DNA of 44,574 nucleotides. It comes from Sphaerosporella brunnea (lineage: Eukaryota; Ascomycota; Pezizomycetes; Pezizales; Pyronemataceae). The stretch covers positions 1 through 44,574 of the forward strand of contig VXIS01000366.1 of the NCBI GenBank assembly GCA_008704415.1, written 5' to 3'. The position numbers were made by a program, and so were the translations under genes. Positions 19,926-29,485 of the stretch are shown here, one piece after another; position 1 is the stretch's first letter, and each line of letters starts with the position of its first letter. Below the pieces are notes generated by a model. That model was not told the origin of the DNA. It ran no database searches and worked only from the letters and a program-made list of their open reading frames with translations.

Positions 19926-22900
19926 ATGGCACCGATTTTCGGTGAGGCTTCTTGGCCTCGGAGAAAGCCCACGGCCTCTGCCACAACGGACAAGCCTACT
20001 TTTACATTCAACGCGCCGCGCACAGCAAGCAGTAACGGATTCTTCCGAAATCAAGAGTCGCCGATCATTCAGAATCGCCCGCAGGTACTTCATATTCTTT
20101 GTTTCTACCGGCGCCGTCCAAACTTGGAGTGCTGATGTTTGTTTCGACAAGCAGGAAGACGGGTGGGACATGGGTGACGACGTATGCCACCTCGACCACC
20201 TCAAACGACACCAGTGAACTCACACAGTTGCAGAGAAGTGAAGAGAGCGCCATAGACATAGACGACTCCAGGGTTGGCTACGAAGAAGAAGGAAACACCA
20301 CTTACGAAGAAGGAGGTACCAATCGACACCATCTTCCTGCGACGTTGCTGTCACTGACACTGGCGACGGCGCAGAATCAACAACCTTAGGTATCAGGAAC
20401 ATGAACGACTTATTCACGCACGAATTCACTGCTTTTGCAAACCGGCTAGATGACTCTGAATTGCTCCGCAATACAGGACTCAGTCCTGCAGAAATGGCAC
20501 CCGCGGCATGGGACCTTCTGGAGGCGTTCCAGACTTTTGTCACGGAGCACATCGAGGAGTCCGCTCAGATGGTTGAAAGTATTGAAGCCAATGTCGAAGA
20601 TACATCGGATCCGCAGTACGAGCAAGAACTAAACGGCACCCGTGCCACTTTGCAATATTGGGAGCTCGAACATCAGACCTGGGAGCTCTTCGGTGCTTTG
20701 GTTTCGGAACGCCTGGTTCCCGGTGTTGGCGAGAGAGCGCTGCCACGCCAGTTGGCCAAAGACAAATTTGCCTGCGATGCCCGCATCAGAGCGCACTTTT
20801 TCGAAACAGACCCTTCATACCGGGAAATGACCATAATACTCGAGTGGCTGCGTCGCTATGCGCCACAGCCTAGTGCGGACGAGATTGAGCATGATAGCAA
20901 CTACCGCGGGAACTCAGGCTGGATGTACACCAAGGAAAAAATAAAGGCAGGCAAGAGGCTGGGCCGAGGAAAGCAACTATCTCTTCTCGGTGGGACGGCA
21001 ATCAATGCATTTTTGCCGGCGGGAGCAACACAAAACACAGTTACGGAGCTTGATCCCGACGCACCAAGCCGTCAAGACCGGCGGCTAGAAGAAGAAGACG
21101 AAGCTTGGGAGCATTATCTGATGAAGTTGCTGTGGAAGTTTTTGAGGAAGGGATTGTTTGACGACGCCAAGGAGTTATGCGAAGATGCTGGAGAGTTTTG
21201 GCGAGCTGCCAGCTTGGGAGGCGGAGAGGATGCATGGGATCCCAAAATTGATGGTGTGCGTGAAGATAAGGATGGTGTCGATCTCAGGGTTAAGGGCAAC
21301 AGAAGGCGGGAGTTGTGGAAGCGAATGTGCTATGCTCTGGCACACCAAAAGGGCGGCGACGAATACGAGAAGGCTGTATATGGTGTCTTGTGCGGAGATG
21401 TCGAGAGCGTTGGTCCCCACAATCATACCTTCCCAAATCAGAACTCTACTGACATACGGTGTATTAGGTTCTTCCGGTGTGCAGAACGTGGGAAGACATG
21501 CTGTTTACCCATGTTAATGCCCTGGTTGAAGGGTACTACTCTACCAAACTGGCGGAATACTCTCGAACTCCTGCTACTGTGTCACAGTTTCCTTACTTTG
21601 ATGCAATTGCCTACCACAGCCGCGCTGGAGTGAAACACAACCACATCATGACCCGAATCGTGGACGAGATCTCTTTCCATGAAAGCGTGCAGGACTCGAT
21701 GGTTCCTCTTCGAACAATCCAAGGTTCACTGATTTCCCTCCGCTTTCCCCAAGTCGTGGAAGAGCTGGCTCGACAGCTGCAAGTATTTGCGGATTATCCG
21801 GAATATGATCCGGCCGTAGATCCCGAGCTCTCCCGAGGCCTTGATGCCACGGATGCACGCACTCTGCGTGTTGCCGTTCATATACTTGTGATCCTCCAAG
21901 CTCTGGGGTCCGGCGGTGAACCAGGATCGCAATTCCATTCAGCGGGAGAGACGTTGATTGCAGGATATATCTCCACTCTCGGAGAGTTCAATAAATTCGA
22001 GTTGATTCCTCTGTATGCCTCACGCTTGTCACCAGAGAAGGCGATCGCTACAGTTGGGAAGGTGCTGGTGAAGTTTGAAGGGGATGATAACGACCGAGCG
22101 GAGCTCATCAATGCAATGCGCTTGCATGACATCAATGTTGATGGATGCCTAAAAGAGACCATGGAGCTAACTTTGAAGCTCACCGACCCTAAATACGAGA
22201 CGTCGGTGGTCGACAGCGGGTTGGTCTTCAAGGGATTTACCGGCGAACTTCAGCAGGAGGATCTACAGCTCATCCGTGGCTTGGAATGGTTGTTGCTGGG
22301 TAGCGAGGCATTGCAAGGCGACCGTATACGGATGGCGTGTGAGGTTTACAAACGATTCCTGGGTCAGTACTTCCCTTATTTCAGCACATTATCCATACTG
22401 ACATTTTCTAGTCACTGGTCGCCTATCTGCCGCGAAGGAGCTGTACAGCAAAGTCAGATACGACCAGATAAAAGCCACTTCCCCACCCGTCGATATAATG
22501 GAGGCCGAAGAGCAGATCGATATCCACGACAGCGCAGACGTAAATCTCATATCGGCAGCCTATGTTCACTTTGAGTATCTTATCCAAGCGATGATTGCTC
22601 TCGCAAAATGGCGTGATGAGATCAATGCCCGTTCCGAGTAAGTCCCGAGCAGCCACAAATAAACCGGTCGGCCAACTGACTTTGACTACAGACGACAAGA
22701 CCGAGGCTTTACGCGCAAGCTGATGCCACACTATGCTGAGGTCACCGAGTCTCTTTTCCGCGTCGTAGACCTCTTTCTGGATGATGTACAGTTCTTGGCG
22801 ACTCCCGCAGCATCGAAGATCCGTGAAATATATATCCCGGAAATGGTTCTTGCTTTACACCAGGTTCACCTTGAGGCTGGGAATCTCATGGGTAAGAAGC

Positions 22901-23088
22901 ACTACATGAACGCCTTGGAACTCGCGAACGTGGTTGCCCACCCCGACAAGCATATCCTGGACGCTTTCCGAACATCTGGTCGGTTAGCGGAGTATGTGGA
23001 TGCCATTGCAGCTGTGAGCAGGAAGATACTCGGCGCTTCGAAAGAGGGGAAGGATAGGGATCTCGGCATCTGGACAGTGGCCAAGTAG
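19926..23088 (+). CDS. NUP84: Nucleoporin Nup84/Nup107
   Basis: Seven exons: 19926-20084, 20155-20181, 20228-20315, 20375-21408, 21468-22362, 22412-22637, 22692-23088 (941 aa). Introns are 46-70 nt with GT-AG ends, and most have CTGAC-like branch sites. The N-terminus is Ser/Thr-rich and disordered, then acidic (DDSRVGYEEEG), followed by the long alpha-helical solenoid of the Nup84/Nup107 family (for example ELEHQTWELFGALVSERL, then LSLLGGTAINAFLPAG, and the C-terminal LVKFEGDD and LMPHYAEVTESLFRVVDLFL blocks). The product is a scaffold member of the Y complex of the nuclear pore. Exon 2 is only 27 nt. It is needed to move from the start frame into the acidic segment. All joins were checked for phase. 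The first three exons are less certain than the rest. Confidence 0.92.
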
Positions 23089-23691
23089 GACTGGCCGCGG
23101 TTTCCGCATTATGATATTGCGTTTGATCACGATCTCCAGGAGCTTGATGATGGGATGGAATTGATGTAGAGTTTGTTCACAACAATCATCTTTCGCGTCA
23201 AAAAGCGCCGATGGATGGCTAAGCAAAGTCGATTCGTCTTTTTCGTTGCATTTCAATGAATTCTCTGCACATCATATACTTTGTACGATAGCATGCTTTG
23301 TGGTAATGGTTTCCTTTGAATTATTGGTTTTTGTTTGCTGGCGAAGTTCAATTAACGAAGGGCATTGCCTTCCAAGCGGGTCACAAATAATCACTCGGTA
23401 AACACGAGTGACTTTTAATGATGCGCGGCCACGAGCTTTTTACATCGTTACGTTCTGTAAAGCTCGCAAATTTACCGTAATTTTCTGCATGATAAATAGT
23501 TCGAGCGAGCGGAGAGTCGAAGAGCTTCCCTCTTACACCTACCCCCAACTTATTTTCTAATCAACTACTCTGCTTCCTTTTCTCTCCCGCACAGAACATA
23601 TCTTACACCCAACTTGCTAGTCAACTACCTATTTCATCTCGCTAAAACTTGTCTTTTTCTCTATTGATTGTACCTTCACCTCCCAGCGAGC
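23089..23691. other. Intergenic region with a C/T-rich leader
   Basis: About 600 bp. The half nearest 23691 is a pyrimidine-rich stretch (TTCCTTTTCTCTCCCGCACAG and on) that looks like a promoter and leader for the broken gene at 23692. No other gene is seen. Confidence 0.55.
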
Positions 23692-24713
23692 ATGTCGACT
23701 ACACAAACGTCGATCTTAGCTGACGATACGTGGGTAGTGACTCGGACAATGACAGCCGTGCAGCTACACCGCAGGCTTTGTTATTTCAGCAGAGCGGATC
23801 GGTGGTGCCATACGTCGAGGGCCACAGCACTCTACTACAGAACTTCGGAGTCGAGCCCGCAATTACCTGGATCTTTCCCCCTCATCCCGCTTGTGGATAC
23901 ACCACTATAATTCCTGACCCAAATGTTCATCGGGGTACGGAAGACCAGACAAATACTATCGAGGACCTTCGGCGGTCTATGCGTTGCCTGAGGCTCCAGT
24001 TGCGTTGCCTGAGGCTCCAGTTTCTCAACTCCTGCACCAAAACCACTGTGGAGATGTTTCTGGTTATTTTCGGTTTTTGAGGCAAAAAACGGACAGACTT
24101 CGTCAACGCAGTCCTGCTGACCCCATGGGTTGAAACCTGGTTGTCGAAGGAGGATCTCAAAAAAGAAGTCGCCTTAGGATAGAAAGTGCAGACAACACTA
24201 CCCACTATGTACGCGGCCACGACTCCGTCCAAACTCTACTCGATGCCTGGCAGGAAGAAGAGATATTGGACGAATCCTACAAATGCCTCATGCTTATGAG
24301 CATCAGCATCTTTAAGGGATACAAAACTATGACAAGGCTCCGGCATTTGGTGGGGCGTTGGATAGTTTGTTTGAAGACCACGAGGCCTTGGCGAAGATCG
24401 TGGCAGAAATGTTGGAAGATGAATCGTGGGAGGTCCGAGCTAATAGGCAATTTCGGAATCCGGGAGGCAAGACCCGAAGAGAAAGATTTATCGTCGAGGT
24501 GCAGGCAAAGAGGGTCGTGGTCAAAAAGGGGCTTCAAGGTTCGGGTGGTGGAGGGAGAGTTCACAGCGCAAGATGTCTGATTTGTATGACGCGTTGTTCT
24601 ATGGGCGTTTGGATGTGGCCACCACTGGTATTTCTCACGATCAAGTTTTTAGACTTGGAGCTTTTGTTTCACGGTGTGGCGCGGGTCTGCGTCGCTTTGC
24701 TTCTTCTATCTAG
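23692..24713 (+). pseudogene. Frame-broken unrecognised protein gene
   Basis: The ATG at 23692 starts MSTTQTSILADD and is followed after a few codons by a shift to GSDSDNDSRAATPQALLFQQ and a long segment to a stop at 24080. Further pieces continue in other frames: RLRIESADNTTHYVRGHDSV through LLDAWQEEEILDE (about 24173-24290), YDKAPAFGGALDSLFEDHEA through WEVRANRQFRNPGGK (about 24330-24475), and LYDALFYGRLDVATTGISHD to a TAG at 24711-24713. Each piece has protein-like composition, yet at least three frame changes are needed and few have usable GT-AG signals. A decayed gene is the best reading; multiple sequencing errors are the alternative. I do not recognise the family. The TA-flanked element at 24726 starts 12 bp after the last stop. 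Confidence 0.45.
23978..24020. repeat. 21-bp tandem duplication
   Basis: TGCGTTGCCTGAGGCTCCAG plus T is present twice in direct succession inside the broken gene, adding seven codons (R-C-L-R-L-Q type repeat) in frame. Confidence 0.9.
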
Positions 24714-24985
24714 GAAATGACAATACTCGTGCCAAGGTGACTACCGTCACCCCCGGTCGCTCGCAGGCTCGCTCCCAGGGGCACTCACAAGTGAGTGCCA
24801 GCCAGTCCAACGCAAGTCACAAAGTCCAACGAGAGAATTTTTCGACCGCCGCCCGACCGCCGCCCGACCGCCGCCCGACCGCGACCATCACGACCAAACC
24901 ATGCAGCGGGCATAGTCATAGGCATCTCAGAATACATAGAATATAGAATATATAATTATACATGCGTTCAGTCTTGCACTATTTG

Positions 24986-25129
24986 CTACGCGTCGCCCAT
25001 TTCCTTCCTACCCGTCGCCCATTTCCTTCCTACGCTTTGCCCGTTTCCTTCTCCCTCTCTCTTCCGAAGAACCTCAATTGCAGCTTGGATTCGGGTCTCA
25101 ACAGACTTATAGGACTCGGCTTGCTGCAT
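24986..25129 (-). pseudogene. Possible transposase N-terminal fragment (psq-type HTH)
   Basis: The minus-strand ATG at 25129, just inside the right terminal repeat, reads 47 residues including SYKSVETRIQAAIEVLRKRE. This resembles the first helix of psq-type helix-turn-helix domains in fungal pogo/Tc1-like transposases. The rest of the domain and the catalytic region are absent; after the helix the frame enters a tandem repeat and stops at 24986. The call is weak by sequence but is supported by its position inside a TA-flanked element. Confidence 0.4.
24987..25050. repeat. Tandem ~21-bp repeat inside the element
   Basis: CGTCGCCCATTTCCTTCCTA occurs twice in a row and is followed by a diverged third unit (CTTTGCCCGTTTCCTTC). 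It fills much of the element core. Confidence 0.85.
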
Positions 25130-25570
25130 GGTTTGGTCGTGATGGTCGGGGTGGTGGTGAAAATGGGGTCGGGCGGCGGTCGAAAAATTCTCTCGTTGGA
25201 CTTCGCGACTTGCGTTGGACTGGCTGGCACTCACTTGTGAGTGCCCCTGGGAGCGAGCCTGCGAGCGACCGGGGGTGACGGTAGTCACCTTGGCACAAGT
25301 AGATGTTGAGGAGTTGTCTTTCCTTATCGTCTGCTTTTCCGCCCATTGCCCCCCTCCCATCCCCCTCATCACTTCCTCTTCCCGCGTGCAGGTATACGTC
25401 CTATCACTCGATTTCCCGAAATAGGTTTAGTTGATCGGCAAGAGAAGTGGGCGTGAATCTCTCTCATTTCAAAAGTACCCCGCATCACGTGTTTGTCGCT
25501 TGCCATGGGTTAGAGAACGTCCGTCATAAGCTCCGGCTTCAAGATCCTTCTCTCAACTTCCGCAACCACA

Positions 25571-26970
25571 ATGCTCCCCAGGACCCTCCGCATCTCCTGC
25601 GCCCGGACCCAGCTCCCTCGAGCCCAATTCTCGAAGGCAATTGTGTCCCAATTCCGCACCTACGTGACATCCAACGCGCAGCAACCAGCAGAACTTAAAA
25701 AGACGCCGCTCTACGACTTTCATGTCGCCGCTGGGGCGAAGATGGTCCCTTTCGCGGGGTACTCCATGCCCGTTACGTATGCGGACCAGAGCCTGAGCGA
25801 GTCGCACCACCAAGTGCGGAAAAAGGCCGGCCTTTTTGATGTCAGCCATATGGTGCAGCATCGGTATCACTCATTGCTTACCTACCTATGGACACTGGCT
25901 GATCTCTGAAAGGTTCAAGGGACCCGCTGCTCTCCAGTTCTTGGAAAATCTTACCCCCAGCGACCTCACGCTGCTGAAGCCGCACGAGTCCACGCTGTCG
26001 ACGTTCCTGCACCCTGGCACTGGCGGCATCGTCGACGACCTCATTATCACTATGCTCAACCCCGAGGACTTCTACGTCGTCACCAATGCCGGCTGCGCAG
26101 AGAAGGACCTGGCATATATCAACGAGAACCTTGCGGTGTTCGAGCGTAAGAGCGAGATTGAGCATGTGGTCCTTGAGAAACAGGGATTGGTTGCGTTGCA
26201 AGGTCCCGATGCCAAACACATCCTGAGAGAGTTCTTAATCTCGGCTATGGGGGATGTGTCCAAGGTCCCGGATTTGCAGCATTTCTACTTTGGCCAAAGT
26301 ATGTTTGTAGACACGCCCTTTGGCAAGCTGCACATTGCGCGCGGTGGGTACACGGGCGAGGATGGCTTCGAGATCTCAATTCCGCCCGCTACCACGGTCG
26401 AGGTCACAAAAGCTCTGCTGGAAATTGGTAAACATGGTGACAAGCTAAAGCTCGCGGGACTCGGTGCCAGAGACACTCTGAGACTTGAGGCGGGCATGTG
26501 TCTCTACGGACACGATCTGGATGACTCCACTACCCCCATCGAGGCGGGACTAAAGTGGCTGGTTGGAAAGCGTAGGGTCATGGAGGGGTGAGTTCCCCCC
26601 CCATCTCCCCTCAGGCGGCCGCTAATGACCTATGAAAAGCGACTTTTTGGGCGCCGAATCCGTCGCCCGCCAATATAACGACTGGTCACTCGTGGAGCGC
26701 CGCCGCGTAGGCCTCACGGTGGAGAAGGGAGCGCCTGCCCGCGAGGGCGCAGAGATTGTGAACCCCGCTACCAGCGAGATACTGGGAAAAGTCACCTCTG
26801 GCTGCCCCTCCCCGACGCTCGGCCAGAATATCGCGATGGGATACATCAAGTCTGGATTCCATAAGGCGGGCACCGAGGTGGCGGTTAAGGTCAGGGGAAA
26901 GACTAGGAAGGCCGTCGTTACGAAGATGCCCTTCATGAAGCCGAATTACCATAAGCCGCCTGTGGTGTAG
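25571..26970 (+). CDS. GCV1: Aminomethyltransferase, glycine cleavage T-protein
   Basis: Three exons: 25571-25863, 25913-26587, 26640-26970 (432 aa; introns of 49 and 52 nt). The first ~35 residues are rich in Arg, Ser and Ala and lack acids, a mitochondrial targeting peptide. The T-protein fold follows: [20 protein letters not shown], then LFDVSHM, later [31 protein letters not shown], and the C-terminal barrel with [20 protein letters not shown]. The enzyme moves the methylene group from the H-protein-bound aminomethyl arm of glycine to tetrahydrofolate and releases ammonia in the mitochondrial matrix. Length fits the family. Exon joins restore VQH-RFKGPAA and VMEG-DFLGAE. The gene is convergent with the prolyl-tRNA synthetase downstream. 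Confidence 0.96.
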
Positions 26971-27296
26971 GTGTTGTGTGTAGGCGATGTGCGTGGGCCG
27001 GGACATTTGCCCTTGATTTTTACTTGTTGTTTACTTAACAAAGTTGCGGGATTCGGAGCTAATAGATTGCTTTCAACAGCAAGTTTGGGATTGATCATGG
27101 GGACTCGTTCGCATGGTCTGTTGTCTTGAACGTTGCGGAAACTCAAGTCTCTGGAGTAACTATCCCGCATGATTGCCGACGATTGATCGGTCTGAAAGAG
27201 GCACCGGCGTTCCCTTTCCGGAACAGAGTAACCGCAGATATAGATAGAAATTGCAGCTCTCTTATGATATCGTACAAAAAAAGCCCTCTTCAGCAG
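26971..27296. other. Convergent 3' region between GCV1 and the prolyl-tRNA synthetase
   Basis: About 330 bp between two facing stop codons. It holds both 3' untranslated regions; no gene seen. Confidence 0.6.
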
Positions 27297-29150
27297 CTAC
27301 AAGCTCTCCAACAAGCCCTCCACCGTGGACCTAAGTTCCTCAGGCTTAACCAGCGCTTTGAGCGCCTTTCTCCGACTCTGCACTTCAAGCAGCCCGTCCT
27401 TCTTCCACGCGCGCCCAAGCACTACGAAAACGGGGTACCCGACTAGGTCCGCATCCTTCATCTTCCACACCAGCTCACGCTCACGGTCGTCGACTACCAC
27501 GTCCCTGCCGCCTCCTTCGGAAAGGAGGTCGTATACCATGTCTGCATCCGTTTTCCCTTCGGGATGGCACACGACGCATACCTCGAATGGGGCTACGACT
27601 GCCGGCCACCCGAGACCCACGCTGTCGCGGTGCCCTTCGGCTATGGCGGCGATCATGCGGGATACGCCGAGGCCGTGGCAGCCCTGCTGCATTGGCACCC
27701 GTTGCTGCTCGGCGTTGAAGACGATGGCGCCCAGCGGCGAGGTGTAGCGGGCGCCGAGGTGGAAGGTGTGGCCCAGCTCCACGGCGGTGGTGGATTTTAG
27801 GCGCCCGTCGGCGCAGCGGGGACAGTGGTCGTCGACGCGGGGTTTTATGAGTGTGAGCGGCTGACCGGTGGATGGGTGTTTCGCGATTGAGGTTGTGGGG
27901 ATGCGTTTGTCGGCTGTAAACCCTGCGGCCGCGGCGTGGTCGGTGTGGTTTGAGAATGATGCCCCCGTGGTCAGCGTGTAGGGCAGCGCCCGGTCGAAGA
28001 GGTTGATGATCTGGCTGTGGCCCTCCTCCGGGAAGGGCACGAAGCTGTTATAGAAGAGCTCAAGAGGGTTGAGAACGCTGGGGTCGAGCGTTGGGACTAC
28101 TTCTTTGATCCGGTGGAGGTTGATCTCGTTGGGCGCGCGTGTTTCGAGGGCGTTGACGGAGCTGCGGAAGTAGTAGGTGTTGATCAGCGTCTTGCGATCT
28201 GCGGTGATGGCGTGGTGGACGCCGATTTCGGCTGGTGCTGGGGGAGTGGCGGAGGGTGCTGGGGCCCTAGGTACGGCGGCTTCAGTGTTTGCGGTGTAGC
28301 TGCAGCTAGTGCACGACAGGATCGTGTCCTCGCCCGTGGCGGAGGGATATAGATACTCGTGGCTCATGTTCCCACCCATGCTGCCCGAGTCCGCCTCGGC
28401 GACAAGATACGGCAGTCCCAGCTCGTCAAATATCGCGCGGTACGCAACCTGCACCTCCGCGTACGTCTCCAGTGCTGCTTCTTCAGTTGCATCGAACGTA
28501 TACAGATCCTTCATGGTGAATTCCCTTCCTCGCAGCAGACCCGCCCGCGGGCGGCGCTCGTCGCGGTATTTCCGCCCGACCTGGTACACCCGCAACGGAA
28601 GCTGCTTGTGGCTAGCAACCAGCCCTCCCACGAGGGCAGTAACCTCCTCTTCATGCGTAGGCGCGAGAAGAAACTTCGTCCCCTTCCGGTCCTTAAACCG
28701 CATAAACTCCGTGCCCCCCATTCGCCCCGTCTTCTCCCACAGCTTCTCGGTGGAGATGGTGGAGAGCGAAAGCTTCGATGCGCCCAGCGTCCGCATGTGC
28801 TTGTCGATCAGCTTTTCGAGCTTCTCGTGCACCCGCAGCCCCAATGGCAGGTAGTGGAAGATGCCGGAGTAGGCTTGCCGCAGATACCCCGTGCGCAGTA
28901 GCAGCGCGTGCACGTCTTCGGTGGTGGAGCCATCTTTTGTGGTGGGTGCGATTCCGCCGGACGGAGCGAAGAAGTTCGACAGCCGCTGCCGGTGGTCAAT
29001 TGTGAGGTTGCGGCGCAGACACGGCGAGACACGCAGCAGCGCGGAGGGAGTGCGAAGAGGCCGTAAACGACCGGCGATGGTGGTTGTTAGTGGCATTGGG
29101 GGAGATGTGCGGGGGGGAGCCCCACGCTTGACCATGGCGGGAACCGCCAA
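27297..29150 (-). CDS. Mitochondrial prolyl-tRNA synthetase (bacterial type)
   Basis: A single uninterrupted frame of 617 codons. After an Arg/Thr/Leu-rich leader without acids (about residues 1-55, mitochondrial targeting) comes the class II catalytic core: LAPTHEEEVTALV at about 162-174 (the ProRS T-x-E-E loop), motif 2 YRDERRPRAGLLRGREFTMK at about 195-214, and motif 3 QQGCHGLGVSRMIAAIAEG at about 488-506. The C-terminal anticodon-binding domain (from PFEVCVVCHPEG, about 521) follows. Two Cys pairs (CTSC near 280, CPRC near 443) are present. The enzyme charges mitochondrial tRNA-Pro. Met codons at residues 1, 6 and 19 are all possible starts; Met19 (29096) gives a compact leader. No intron is needed. 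Yeast AIM10 is the likely counterpart. Confidence 0.94.
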   Translation of the reverse strand: MAVPAMVKRGAPPRTSPPMPLTTTIAGRLRPLRTPSALLRVSPCLRRNLTIDHRQRLSNFFAPSGGIAPTTKDGSTTEDVHALLLRTGYLRQAYSGIFHYLPLGLRVHEKLEKLIDKHMRTLGASKLSLSTISTEKLWEKTGRMGGTEFMRFKDRKGTKFLLAPTHEEEVTALVGGLVASHKQLPLRVYQVGRKYRDERRPRAGLLRGREFTMKDLYTFDATEEAALETYAEVQVAYRAIFDELGLPYLVAEADSGSMGGNMSHEYLYPSATGEDTILSCTSCSYTANTEAAVPRAPAPSATPPAPAEIGVHHAITADRKTLINTYYFRSSVNALETRAPNEINLHRIKEVVPTLDPSVLNPLELFYNSFVPFPEEGHSQIINLFDRALPYTLTTGASFSNHTDHAAAAGFTADKRIPTTSIAKHPSTGQPLTLIKPRVDDHCPRCADGRLKSTTAVELGHTFHLGARYTSPLGAIVFNAEQQRVPMQQGCHGLGVSRMIAAIAEGHRDSVGLGWPAVVAPFEVCVVCHPEGKTDADMVYDLLSEGGGRDVVVDDRERELVWKMKDADLVGYPVFVVLGRAWKKDGLLEVQSRRKALKALVKPEELRSTVEGLLESL

Positions 29151-29485
29151 GACGCATGTTGCATCACTCGATCATAGAGAATCACTCATCATCGCTGCAG
29201 ACCAGTTTTGCAGACTCTGACAGTCCCGTTTCACGCCCTGCACAAAGAGCACTCCGCCGGGTGTGTTCGTTTGCGTCAATCAGCAATCAACTGCAGACCC
29301 AGATCTACGCTGTCACCGCGTGGTGCAGCGCTACCACCGCCAAGCCAAGAAAAATTGACACCCGGACGCGCTTCGAGACAGAAAAGAAGGCGAAGACAGT
29401 GGGCAACAGCAGCGGGGGAGGACTATACACAACGACGACAACAACAACCAACAAACATACCAACACCACCGAACCAACCGCGCGA
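29151..29485. promoter_or_regulatory. Shared divergent promoter, prolyl-tRNA synthetase and MAK21
   Basis: The two coding regions point away from each other across about 335 bp (390 if the synthetase starts at 29096). The MAK21 side has a purine-rich stretch and an ACAACAACAACC-type leader. The MAK21 frame stays open upstream to 29156, but the Met at 29486 starts the acid/base-rich head typical of the protein. Confidence 0.55.

Larger units (their letters stand above)
24726..25299. mobile_element. TA-flanked element with ~130-bp terminal inverted repeats
   Basis: The left end CTCGTGCCAAGGTGACTACC (24726) and the right end, the inverse of CTTGTGCCAAGGTGACTACC (to 25299), are nearly perfect inverted repeats. 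They extend about 130 bp and then, after small gaps, through a shared CGACCATCACGACCAAACCA block. TA lies on both sides (24724-24725 and 25300-25301). The 574-bp length, TA duplication and a remnant of a helix-turn-helix start inside point to a non-autonomous pogo/Tc1/mariner-like element. Each terminal repeat contains a 20-bp palindrome (GGCACTCAC, two bases, GTGAGTGCC) at 24780-24799 and 25226-25245. The left repeat also has three units of CGACCGCCGCC. Confidence 0.85.

Noticed and set aside
24987..25050. CRISPR-like direct repeats
   Set aside because: Only two to three adjacent units without unique spacers, inside a eukaryotic transposon; it is a simple tandem repeat.
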